Below are positions 17,077 to 25,088 of a DNA stretch of 64,000 bases, piece after piece; within the stretch, counting starts at the first letter, position 1; every line of letters starts with the position of its first letter. The translations under genes and the position numbers were made by a program. Location of the stretch: positions 310,001 through 374,000 of the forward strand of contig NZ_LIPG01000004.1 in NCBI RefSeq assembly GCF_001905505.1, given 5' to 3'. The DNA comes from Streptomyces sp. CB02058. GTDB lineage: Bacteria; Actinomycetota; Actinomycetes; Streptomycetales; Streptomycetaceae. The notes under the pieces were generated by a model. That model ran no database searches, was not told the origin of the DNA, and saw only the letters and a list, made by a program, of their open reading frames with translations.

Positions 17077-17116
17077 ACTTTGCCAAATAGTTTTTGCAGA
17101 ATTTATTTGGGAAACT
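17077..17116. promoter_or_regulatory. AT-rich inverted repeat, probable operator/promoter of the ArsR-MFS pair
   Basis: CCAAATA (17083-17089) and TATTTGG (17104-17110) form perfect arms, and pairing extends outward (ACTTTG against GAAACT with two mismatches). The stretch is far more AT-rich than its surroundings and lies between the regulator start and the next gene's stop. Confidence 0.6.
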
Positions 17117-17119
17117 TGT

Positions 17120-18010
17120 TCAGCCGGCCGAGGATCCCTCCAGCGCGTCCGCGACCAGCGCCAGGAAGCGCGCGTGGGCCCGCGGGCTGCACAGCGGCTC
17201 CGGATTCCACGGCACGGTCCGCACCCGCCGCCCGGCGTCCTGCCACTCCGGTGCGGCGATGTCGTCGAGCGGGACGGCGTTGGACCGTACGTCCGCGAGG
17301 ACGATGCCGGGTTCCAGGGCCGCCGTCTCCCCCCAGCCGAGGGTGGCCCAGTTGACCCCGGCCCCGTCGGGCGGGGGCACCAGACCGACCCCCAGCTCGG
17401 CCAGCACCCGCAGCTCGGGCCACATCTGGGGGCGGGCGACGTACGCCTGCTCCTGGCCGGCGGGCGAGAGGGCCACCACCCTCGGGGCCTGCGGCAAGGC
17501 GCTCACGACGGCCCGGAGCCGCTCGCGCGCGGCGGCCGTCCCGCTCGCCTCGTCCGGAGCCCGCTCACCCCCGAGCGCGTGCGCGAGCTCGGCGAAACGC
17601 CTGGACACCTGGTCCAGGGTGCGCGCCTGGCCCACGTCGATCACGACGACCGGGACACGCTCCTCCAGGTGCTTGGCGGTGTCCGGGTCCAGTCCGTAGA
17701 GCTGGCCGTGACCGTAACTGACGGCCACCACCAGGTCGGGCGCGCCCCGTAACAGCGTCTCCACGTCCAGGTCGTCTCCCGCGCCCCGGTAGTCCACCGT
17801 GTCCAGCGGGAGCGTGCCCGTCTTGGCCAGGTCAGGCTCCGGCCCGTCGTGCCCCGAACCGAAGATCCCCTCCGGGTGGATCCCGTAGTCCCACAGCGTC
17901 GCGCCCGCCTGGATGTACGCGAGCACCCGGGACGGGCGGCTGTCCGCGGCCGCCAGCTGACCCCGGTCGTCCGCGAAACTCCACGCGCTCTGCTCCGTCA
18001 TTCCACTCAC
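17120..18010 (-). CDS. Periplasmic-binding-protein-like protein without signal peptide
   Basis: A 296-residue protein with the fold of iron-siderophore or corrinoid binding proteins (RVLAYIQAGATLWDYGIHPE, then APDLVVAVSYGHGQLYGLDP, TLDQVSRRFAELAHALGG). It begins GTG AGT GGA ATG and shows neither a lipobox nor a hydrophobic export signal, so it is predicted to stay in the cytoplasm. Upstream it overlaps the GNAT gene by four bases (18007-18010), so the two are co-translated. Such signal-less binding proteins occur in actinomycetes and their role is unclear; it might sense or carry a siderophore or metabolite inside the cell. Confidence 0.7.
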   Translation of the reverse strand: MSGMTEQSAWSFADDRGQLAAADSRPSRVLAYIQAGATLWDYGIHPEGIFGSGHDGPEPDLAKTGTLPLDTVDYRGAGDDLDVETLLRGAPDLVVAVSYGHGQLYGLDPDTAKHLEERVPVVVIDVGQARTLDQVSRRFAELAHALGGERAPDEASGTAAARERLRAVVSALPQAPRVVALSPAGQEQAYVARPQMWPELRVLAELGVGLVPPPDGAGVNWATLGWGETAALEPGIVLADVRSNAVPLDDIAAPEWQDAGRRVRTVPWNPEPLCSPRAHARFLALVADALEGSSAG

Positions 18011-18699
18011 CCCTCCGAACCGGCGGCCACGGCCCTCGCCCGGGCTCGCCCCTGACTACCTGCCCAGCCCATCGACTCCACACCCCCCGTCGAGCGCCCG
18101 AGATAGGTCAGCGGGCCGGGGTCGGGCACGTCGATCACCTCGAAGCCGAGCCGGTCGTAGAAAGCCCTGGCCGGAGTGTTGGCCGTGACCATGGACAGAT
18201 GGACGGCCGGAACCCCCCGCTCGTGCAGCGCGCCCAGGAAGGCACCCATCAGCTCCCTGCCGTACCCCTTGCGCTGCCACGGCGGCAGCAGGTCGATGTG
18301 CAGGTGCGCGGGATACTCGCGGAGCTCCGGGAGGATCATGCGCTCGGGGCGGTACAGCAGCGCCGTCATCGCCTCGGTGAGGTTCCGGGGCTCACCCTCG
18401 GGCTCGGGGAAGCGGCCGGTCACCCGGGGCACCCAGGTGTCACGGAAGGCGTCCACGAACCGGGGGGTGTCCGCGGTCCCCAGGACGTAGCCGACCGCCT
18501 GCCCCGCGCCGTCGTCGAGGACAAAGGCCAGTTCGGGTTCCAGGTGGGCGTAGGGCTCGGCGAACAGCGCGGGCATGAGTCCGAGGTCCGGGTACAGATG
18601 CCGGGAGTCGCCGCCGTTGTCGGCCGTGCGGACACAGATGTCCGCGAGGGCCTCCTGGTCGCCGGGACGGTAGGAACGCACATGGGCGGTCTGTGTCAT
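18007..18699 (-). CDS. GNAT-family N-acetyltransferase
   Basis: About 230 residues. The acetyl-CoA site is LLPPWQRKGYGRELMGAFLG, then VHLSMVTANTPARAFYDRLGF. The architecture (about 200 residues before the end, with YPAHLHIDLLP) matches GNAT proteins often annotated as acting with O-GlcNAc-like or amino-sugar substrates, but the substrate is not deducible. The ATG at 18699 (MTQTAH) has AAGGAG at about 13 bases; an ATG at 18732 is also open but would place the CebR-like palindrome inside the coding sequence. It is coupled to the binding-protein-like gene. Confidence 0.8.
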   Translation of the reverse strand: MTQTAHVRSYRPGDQEALADICVRTADNGGDSRHLYPDLGLMPALFAEPYAHLEPELAFVLDDGAGQAVGYVLGTADTPRFVDAFRDTWVPRVTGRFPEPEGEPRNLTEAMTALLYRPERMILPELREYPAHLHIDLLPPWQRKGYGRELMGAFLGALHERGVPAVHLSMVTANTPARAFYDRLGFEVIDVPDPGPLTYLGRSTGGVESMGWAGSQGRARARAVAAGSEG

Positions 18700-18717
18700 C
18701 GCTCCATCCTTCTCCTT

Positions 18718-18731
18718 TGGGAGCGCTCCCA
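18718..18731. promoter_or_regulatory. Perfect CebR-type palindrome TGGGAGCGCTCCCA
   Basis: The 14-base perfect palindrome equals the consensus box of the LacI-family cello-oligosaccharide repressor CebR of Streptomyces. It lies 19 bases before the GNAT ATG, where a bound repressor would block transcription. No cellulase or cellobiose gene is in this window. Confidence 0.6.
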
Positions 18732-18748
18732 CAAGGCCCCCGGGCCCC

Positions 18749-19663
18749 TCAGTCCGCGTCCTGCGCGGGCCGGTTCTCCGTGCGGGCCAGTTCGACGTTG
18801 AACTGGGCGCCGGTCAGGAGCGCCAGGTTGGTGAACCAGATCCAGATCAGGAAGACGACCAGGCCGGCCAGCGATCCGTACAGCCGGCTGTAGCTGGCGA
18901 CGTGGGTGGCGTACAGCGCGAAGCCCGCCGAGGCGATCAGCCACAGGAACGCCGCGAGGACCCCGCCGGGCAGCCCCTGCCGCACCCCCCGCGCGGAGCG
19001 GGGTCCCGTACTGAAGAGGACCACGATCAGACAGGCGACCAGACAGAGCAGCACCGGCCATTTGAGGCCCGCCCAGAGCGTCTCGCCCGCCTGGTCCAGG
19101 CCCAGCCGGTGGCCGAGCCAGCGCGCCAGGGGGCCGGTCAGCACCAGGGCGAAGGCGCTGGCCATCAGCAGGACGAGCAGGCCGATGGCGGAGACCACGA
19201 TGATGTGTGCCTGACGCAGAGGGGGCCTGGTGTCCTTCACGTCGTGCATGGCGTGCATGGCTCTGCGGAAGACCGCCAGATAGCTGGAGGCGGACCACAC
19301 GGCACTCACGCTCCCCGTGACCACCAGGAGCCAGACGGCGGTGCGCTCCTGGGTCGCCGCCTCGAGGGGGCGGCGCAGCGCGGCCCCCGACTCGGCCGGG
19401 GCGAAGGCCGTGATGTCGGCGATCAGCGCGTTGGTGGCGCCCGGGTTGGCCAGTCCGATGACGGAGACGGTGACCAGGAGGGCCGGGAGCAGCGCGAGGA
19501 TGGCGTAGTAGGTGAGGGCCGCGGCCCAGTCGGAGAGGTCGTCGTTCCACAGGGAGACGGGGGTACGGCGCAGAGCGGTGCCCCAGCGCCTCGGCGGCTT
19601 CGCGGGACGCCCGGCCTGGGACGGGACGCGTTCCGCGCGGGGGGTGTGGGTCCTGCTGGGCAC
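18749..19663 (-). CDS. YihY/BrkB-family inner membrane protein
   Basis: A 304-residue protein with about six hydrophobic helices. Family features are WAAALTYYAILALLPALLV near the N-terminus and GSLAGLVVFLIWIWFTNLAL near the C-terminus. The family was once linked to RNase BN by mistake and has no settled function. The start is GTG 19663. The protein's tail (NRPAQDAD) ends 18 bases from the CebR-like box of the next gene. Confidence 0.87.
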   Translation of the reverse strand: MPSRTHTPRAERVPSQAGRPAKPPRRWGTALRRTPVSLWNDDLSDWAAALTYYAILALLPALLVTVSVIGLANPGATNALIADITAFAPAESGAALRRPLEAATQERTAVWLLVVTGSVSAVWSASSYLAVFRRAMHAMHDVKDTRPPLRQAHIIVVSAIGLLVLLMASAFALVLTGPLARWLGHRLGLDQAGETLWAGLKWPVLLCLVACLIVVLFSTGPRSARGVRQGLPGGVLAAFLWLIASAGFALYATHVASYSRLYGSLAGLVVFLIWIWFTNLALLTGAQFNVELARTENRPAQDAD

Positions 19664-19692
19664 GCGGATACTCCGGGGGACGTAGGAGAGGC

Positions 19693-19737
19693 GGACGTCA
19701 GGAGGCCGTCACGGGTGCGCGCGGCGTTCTGACGTCC
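19693..19737 (-). terminator. Hairpin between the cupin gene and the BrkB gene
   Basis: GGACGTCAG (19693-19701) and CTGACGTCC (19729-19737) form 9-base arms, downstream of the leftward cupin gene. Confidence 0.55.
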
Positions 19738-19782
19738 CCCTTTCTCTCATGCCTCGATCCCCTGGCCCTACTCCAGGTGTTC

Positions 19783-20100
19783 TCAGTCGTTCACCGCGGT
19801 GAGCAGCACCACCGAGTCCTCCAGCGCCAGCAGCCCGTGCCGCTCCTGGGGAATGGGGTGCAGTCCGCCCTCCGCGAGGTCCACGTCCCCGGACCCCGCG
19901 GTGAGCCGGACCGAGCCGCGCAGCACCTGGAGTGAGGCCGCGGGAGGCGCGTTGTGCTCGTCCAGGGCCGATCCCGCCGTGAGCGCGATCACCGTCTGCC
20001 GCAGTGGCTCCTGGCGCAGCAGCAGGTGCGCGCTGCGCCCGTGCGCGTGGGTGCGGGCCGCGGCCAGGTGCTCGTCGGCGAGAGCGTTGAGATCGTCCAT
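19783..20100 (-). CDS. Small cupin-domain protein
   Basis: A 105-residue single cupin barrel starting MDDLNALADEHLAAARTH, with SALDEHNAPPAASLQVLRGS as motif 1 region and GGLHPIPQERHGLLALEDSV as motif 2 region. Proteins of this kind in Streptomyces are usually annotated only as cupin domain protein and are about this long. The ATG at 20100 is the natural start; the frame stays open upstream but becomes arginine-rich and non-coding in character. Confidence 0.8.
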   Translation of the reverse strand: MDDLNALADEHLAAARTHAHGRSAHLLLRQEPLRQTVIALTAGSALDEHNAPPAASLQVLRGSVRLTAGSGDVDLAEGGLHPIPQERHGLLALEDSVVLLTAVND

Positions 20101-20258
20101 ACGACCACTGTGCCGCAGCCTCCGCTCCCCCGCTATCGCGTCCCGCGCGGCCAGGCCGCGGTGCCGCCGGGCAGCGGGCCCGACGCGTCCGGCGGGCCGC
20201 TCGCGGACGGTCCGGACACGGGGGCCCGGGACGTCGCGCCCCTGCCCCCGCACTTCCG

Positions 20259-20425
20259 TCACCGGTCGGCCAGAACCTGGTTGACCTGCTGCTCCGCGGT
20301 GTCGAGCAGCGCGGCGATGTCCGCGTCCTCGTCGGCGAGGACCGCGGACATCACGTTGTCGAGGAGGGGTGCCGCCCGGACCCCGTTGCCGGGGACCCGG
20401 GAGACACCCCGGCGTGCGGCCCGGA
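20259..20425 (-). pseudogene. C-terminal remnant of an ABC solute-binding protein gene
   Basis: Directly after the stop of the GH87 gene, the minus strand reads RVPGNGVRAAPLLDNVMSAV, then LADEDADIAALLDTAEQQVN and QVLADR before TGA (20259-20261). This is the typical last helix of extracellular sugar-binding proteins. There is no start codon and no upstream part, so it is a left-over fragment, marking where a transporter gene was replaced or deleted. Confidence 0.6.
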
Positions 20426-20429
20426 GACC

Positions 20430-23400
20430 CTACGGGTTGATGTTGATCTTGAAGGTGGAGGTGGTGTTCTTCACGTCCTGGGCGTTGCCGCTGAGCTTCA
20501 GCCCGTTGAAGGTGACCTCACCGACGGCAGGCCCCTGGCCCGCCTCCGGCATCTCGTTGGCCCACAGACCGAAGCCGGACTTCGCGTCGAACGCGTCACC
20601 GCTCTTGCGCGCACCGGTGATCGAGATGTCCGTGAGCACCGTGTCCTTGATCGGGAACTGCGGCTGTCCTCCCACGTAGTTGGTCTGGAACATGATCCCG
20701 CTGTACGTCGGGTCCACGATGTCGACGTGCGAGATCCGGATGCCCTGGAAGACCTTGGAGGCCGAGAAGAGCCAGATCCCGGGGAAGGTCTGCGTTCCCC
20801 AGAAGTGTCCGCCGGCCCGTACGACCGACACGTTCTCGATCGCCGTGGGGCCGGTGCCGAATCCGTTCATCGGGTAGCCGAAGTCCAGCGAACTGACCGT
20901 GATCCCCGAGTACACCAGGGTGTCGGCGATGTGGATGTTGCGGAAGGTGTTGTCGTAGCCGCCGTAGACGGCCACTCCCGCGGCCCGCCAGGTGAGGATG
21001 GACGTGAGGTTCTCGTACACGTTGTTCTTCATGTCCGCGCCACCCGCGTCGATGGCCGAGAACAGGGCGAAGCTGTCGTCCCCCGTGGCCCGTGCCTCGT
21101 TGTTGGTGACGTGGTTGTCGGTGGACCCGTTCGTCATGTTGATGCCGTCGGCGAACATGTTGCGGATCCGGGAGTTCTTGATGGTCACGCTGTCGGTGTT
21201 GGCGCCCCAGTAGAGGCACACCATGTGCTCGTTCCAGATGTTGTCGATCACGATGTCCGAGACGTTGGAGAAGTCGAACACCTTGCCGGGCCCGTCGATG
21301 CGGGACGTGTAGTTGCCGAAGTACGCGAAGTCCGAGAACGAGGAGCCCTTGGCGCTCGCCTCGGCACGGAATCCGATGTCGGTGTTGTCCTGCGTGGACG
21401 GGGCGCGGAACCGGGTGAACCAGGGGCCCGCGCCGACGACCTTCACGGCCTTGCCGTAGACCTGGAACTTGCTGGCGGTGGAGTAGTCACCAGCAGGCAG
21501 GTAGACGCCGACGAGCTTCCCCGTGGTGTCCATCCGGACCTTGTCCAGGGCGTTCTGGACGTCCTGGTGGGTGAAGCCGGCGGGCACCGTGTAGGTGGCC
21601 GGGTCCGGGTTGGCGACCTGGGAGACCTGCTCCAGGCTGACGAAGTCGATGGCGTAGGTGCTGGTGTTGGCCGCGTCCTTCTGCAGCCGGATCCTGCTGC
21701 CCGCCGGGACGGTCTTGCCCAGCATGACGTTCGCCTCGTCGTAGATGTGCCGGGGCGCGCCCGAGCCGGGGTCGTTGCCCGGTCCGGTCTCGTTCCCGTA
21801 CAGCCACGCGTACTTCGAGGTGAGGTCGATCGCCTTCAGGAAGGTGCCGTCCACGTAGACGTTCAGTTTCGACTCGATGCCGCCGCCGCCGGCTGAGTCC
21901 GGGATGGAGAACCGGGTGACCAGGGTGTTGGTGGTCGCCCGGGTGGTGAACTCCACGTAGTTCCCGGTGCTGTCGAGGGTGACGGCCTTGCGGCCGGAGG
22001 CCTCACCCGCGATGTCGCCGACGGTCCTGTTGGGGCCGACGACCTTGGCACCGCCGCCGGTGACACCGTCCTCCGCCTCGTACATGTCGTACGGCATGTT
22101 GGCGCCGCGTCCGACGAAGAGCGACTCGGTGCTGGTGTTGTTCTCGCGCTTCACCGGCAGTTCCTCGGCATCGTCGGCGAGCACCACCTTCACCGTGTAC
22201 GAGCCGTTGGCGGCCGTCCAGGTGCCGAGGGAGACCGGTGCGGTCGTGGAGCCCGCGGCGATGGCTCCGTTGTGCGCGCCGGTGAGGGTCTTGACCGTGG
22301 CGCCCTTGGAGTCGATGAGGCTGAGGGTGATGCCGTGGCTGCCGCTCGCGGAGGAGACGGTGCCCTGGTTCTTCACGGCGACGGAGAAGGTGACCGTGTC
22401 GCCGTTCGAGGGGGACGACGGGGAGGTGGTGACCGCGCTCGTCACGAGGTCGGAGCTGGAGACCGGCTTCACCACCAGCGGGGTGCCGCTGGTGAAGCGG
22501 TTGTTGGTCTCGTTCTGCTCGATGATCTCGCCCGCCGGGTCGACGACCGCTCCGAGGGTGTAGCTGCCCGCGTCACGCGCTCCTACGGACGCGGTGACCT
22601 GGGTGGAGGCGCCCGCGGCAAGTGCGCCCACCGAGGCGGTGGCGGCCTTGGATCCGCCGAGCTCGAAGTCCAGCTTCCCGGCGGGAGAGGCGACCGCGCC
22701 GGAGTTGCGGACGGTGGCCGACAGGGTGATGGCGTCCGATTCAACGGGGGCCGAGGGTGAGGCGGCGACAGCCGTGACCTGGAGGTCCGGGTTGGGGGCC
22801 GGAGTGCCCAGCACCTGGAACTCGGCGACCTGACCGGCACCGGAACCCGTGTTGGAGGTGAACTTCAGCTGCACATCGGCCACCCGGGCGGTCACCGGGA
22901 TCGTCACCGTGTTGCCCGTCGCCGGGCTGAACGCGTAGTCCTTGGCGGCGGCGAGGCTCGTGAAGGAGGTGGCGTCCTGTTCACGGCCGAGCACCTGGAT
23001 GTTCTGGGTCCGCGCTCCCCAGGCGCTGTCGGGGTTGAGCTTGACGACCACGCTCTCGGTGTCGGCGTTGGCCCCGAGCTTGACGGTCAGGGTGTTGGGG
23101 TAGCTGCCGCCCGCGCCCTCCCAGTAGGTGGTGAGGGAGTTGTCGTTGGCGTTGGCCGCGACGAAGGTGTGGACGACCGAGGACGCGGTGATCGGCTTGG
23201 AGACGGCGAGGTTGGAGGCGCCGCTCGTGGACCCGTTCCGTGTCACGGTGTTGCTGGCGCCGGAGACGTTGCCGGCCGCGTCCTTGGCCCGCACGACGTA
23301 GCTGACGGTCGTGGCGGCGGACTGGGTGTCGGTGTACGTGGTCGTGTCGCCGGCCACGCTCTTGCGGAGCACGTTGTTGGCGTAGACGTCGTAGCCCGTG

Positions 23401-24719
23401 ACGCCCTTGTTGTCCGAGGACGCCGTCCAGGTCAGCTTGATCTGCCCGGCCGCCGGCTCCGTGAACGCCAGGCCCGAGGGCGCGGTGGGCGCCTGCGTGT
23501 CACCGGAGTCGCCGGTGCGGGTGACGGTGTTGCTGTTGCCCGACTGGTTGCCCGCCGCGTCCTTGGCCCGGACGTGGTAGGAGACGGTCTCGCTCGCCGG
23601 GCGGGTGTCGGTGAAGGTGGTGACACCGCCCGCCACGCTGGTCAGCAGCGTGTTGTTGGCGTAGATGTCGTAACCCGTCACGCCGGTGTCGTCCGAGGAC
23701 GCCGACCAGGTCAGCCTGATCTGCCCGGTGGCCGGCTCCGTGAAGGCCAGCCCGGAGGGCGCGGTGGGCGCCTGCGTGTCACCGGTGGCCGGGCCGTAGA
23801 TCTCCAGCTCTGAGAGCTGGGCGGCCGGCTGGACGGAGTTGGCGGTGACCAGCACCCGCACGTGGCGGGTCGTGGTCGCGTCGAAGGAGATCGTCGCCGA
23901 CTGACCGCCCGCGGCGTTGAAGGTGTACGCCTTGGACGCCGTCAGGTCGCTGAACTCCGTGCCGTCGGCACTGCCCTGGATCTTCAGGGTCTGGGTGCGC
24001 TGCTCCCAGCCGTCGGGCAGCCGCAGCACGACCCGGTCGACCCGGACCGAGGAACCGAGGTCGGCCTGGATCCACTGCGGGAGCTCGTTGTTCCTGCTCT
24101 CCCAGTAGCTGGCCCGGTTGCCGTCGTTGCCGTTGGAGGCCGTGTACGTCTCGGTCCAGCTGCTCGCCTTGAGCGTCCTGCCCGCCGCGAGGTTGACGGA
24201 GGACTCGCCCGCGGCCCTGACCTCGAGCTCGGAGAGCTGCGCGTTCTGCCATCCCGTGTTGGCCGTGACGTTCACCCGCACGAACCGGGTCTGGGTGGCC
24301 GGGAAGGTTATCTTCACGGTGTTGGAGGTGCCGGGGCTGAAGGTGTACGCCGCCGAGGTCTTCAGGGTCGAGAAGCTGGTGCCGTCGGCACTCCCCTGGA
24401 CGGCGAGGGTCTGCTGCCTGGCCTCCCACCCCGCCGGAAGCTTCAGCGTCACCTCGTCGACCCGGGCGGTCGTGCCGAGGTCGGTCTGTACCCACTGCGG
24501 GAGCGTGCCGCCCGAACCTTCCCAGTACGTCGCCTGGTTGCCGTCCGTCACGTTGCGGGCGGCGTACTCGCCGCCCGTGCTGCTGGCGGCGGCGGTCCGG
24601 CCTGCGGCGATGTTGGGGCCGTCGGCCGCCGCAGCGGTGAACGACGGCCAGCCGATCATCAGAAGACTGGTGGTGACCATGGCGGAAAGGGCCCGCCATC
24701 TCCAGCGTTGGGCTCTCAT
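20430..24719 (-). CDS. Secreted multidomain GH87-type alpha-1,3-glucanase (mycodextranase)
   Basis: A 1,429-residue protein. In order: signal peptide (1-33); two discoidin (F5/8 type C) modules (about 36-172 and 174-310); two fibronectin III modules (about 313-400 and 405-495); a third discoidin-like module (503-640); two CARDB-like modules (645-870); a CBM6-like module (875-1040, YDMYEAEDGVTGGG); and a right-handed beta-helix catalytic domain (1045-1429). The helix carries FADGIN and GDDSF with Asp at about 1190 and 1213/1214; the 23/24 spacing equals that of the three catalytic aspartates known in GH87 alpha-1,3-glucanases. The substrate would be alpha-1,3-glucan or nigeran of fungal walls or dental-type biofilm. 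The ATG at 24719 gives the signal peptide; the frame remains open upstream without meaning. Confidence 0.82.
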   Translation of the reverse strand: MRAQRWRWRALSAMVTTSLLMIGWPSFTAAAADGPNIAAGRTAAASSTGGEYAARNVTDGNQATYWEGSGGTLPQWVQTDLGTTARVDEVTLKLPAGWEARQQTLAVQGSADGTSFSTLKTSAAYTFSPGTSNTVKITFPATQTRFVRVNVTANTGWQNAQLSELEVRAAGESSVNLAAGRTLKASSWTETYTASNGNDGNRASYWESRNNELPQWIQADLGSSVRVDRVVLRLPDGWEQRTQTLKIQGSADGTEFSDLTASKAYTFNAAGGQSATISFDATTTRHVRVLVTANSVQPAAQLSELEIYGPATGDTQAPTAPSGLAFTEPATGQIRLTWSASSDDTGVTGYDIYANNTLLTSVAGGVTTFTDTRPASETVSYHVRAKDAAGNQSGNSNTVTRTGDSGDTQAPTAPSGLAFTEPAAGQIKLTWTASSDNKGVTGYDVYANNVLRKSVAGDTTTYTDTQSAATTVSYVVRAKDAAGNVSGASNTVTRNGSTSGASNLAVSKPITASSVVHTFVAANANDNSLTTYWEGAGGSYPNTLTVKLGANADTESVVVKLNPDSAWGARTQNIQVLGREQDATSFTSLAAAKDYAFSPATGNTVTIPVTARVADVQLKFTSNTGSGAGQVAEFQVLGTPAPNPDLQVTAVAASPSAPVESDAITLSATVRNSGAVASPAGKLDFELGGSKAATASVGALAAGASTQVTASVGARDAGSYTLGAVVDPAGEIIEQNETNNRFTSGTPLVVKPVSSSDLVTSAVTTSPSSPSNGDTVTFSVAVKNQGTVSSASGSHGITLSLIDSKGATVKTLTGAHNGAIAAGSTTAPVSLGTWTAANGSYTVKVVLADDAEELPVKRENNTSTESLFVGRGANMPYDMYEAEDGVTGGGAKVVGPNRTVGDIAGEASGRKAVTLDSTGNYVEFTTRATTNTLVTRFSIPDSAGGGGIESKLNVYVDGTFLKAIDLTSKYAWLYGNETGPGNDPGSGAPRHIYDEANVMLGKTVPAGSRIRLQKDAANTSTYAIDFVSLEQVSQVANPDPATYTVPAGFTHQDVQNALDKVRMDTTGKLVGVYLPAGDYSTASKFQVYGKAVKVVGAGPWFTRFRAPSTQDNTDIGFRAEASAKGSSFSDFAYFGNYTSRIDGPGKVFDFSNVSDIVIDNIWNEHMVCLYWGANTDSVTIKNSRIRNMFADGINMTNGSTDNHVTNNEARATGDDSFALFSAIDAGGADMKNNVYENLTSILTWRAAGVAVYGGYDNTFRNIHIADTLVYSGITVSSLDFGYPMNGFGTGPTAIENVSVVRAGGHFWGTQTFPGIWLFSASKVFQGIRISHVDIVDPTYSGIMFQTNYVGGQPQFPIKDTVLTDISITGARKSGDAFDAKSGFGLWANEMPEAGQGPAVGEVTFNGLKLSGNAQDVKNTTSTFKININP

Positions 24720-25088
24720 AAGTCCCCGATCTTCGGCCTCGGCGCATGATGCGCCGAGGGCGCGGCTCTGTCTGTTACTGCCCTTGTGACACTTGTTTCT
24801 GCGCATACTCAGCTTAGATTTGCTCGCAGCTGTCAGAGAGTTGCAGAGAAGTGCGAGAGCGTCCACCGTTGGGACAGAAAACGGAGCGCGGGAACGGACA
24901 GCTCGGTATGAACAAAGACCTGTCGGCACAGTCGATTTGGGAGGTCGAGACTGGTGACGCGGCGACCGGCGAGCAACGTAGGAAATTTGCGTGGGACTGC
25001 AAGGTTCCGGAAAGTGCCTGCTCCACGGCACAGCGAAAGCGGGGCCCGCTGGACGCGGACCCCGCTCGGATGCGGCCGGAGACGAGGT
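24720..25088. promoter_or_regulatory. Upstream region of the GH87 gene with a 23-base palindrome and a terminator
   Basis: No gene is seen. A palindrome CCTCGGCGCAT-G-ATGCGCCGAGG (24737-24759) with perfect 11-base arms lies 18 bases before the GH87 ATG and could be an operator or leader hairpin. CTCGCA (24823) and TGCGAG further upstream form a looser repeat. At 25038-25066, AGCGGGG and CCCCGCT form the terminator hairpin of the subtilisin gene. Confidence 0.55.
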
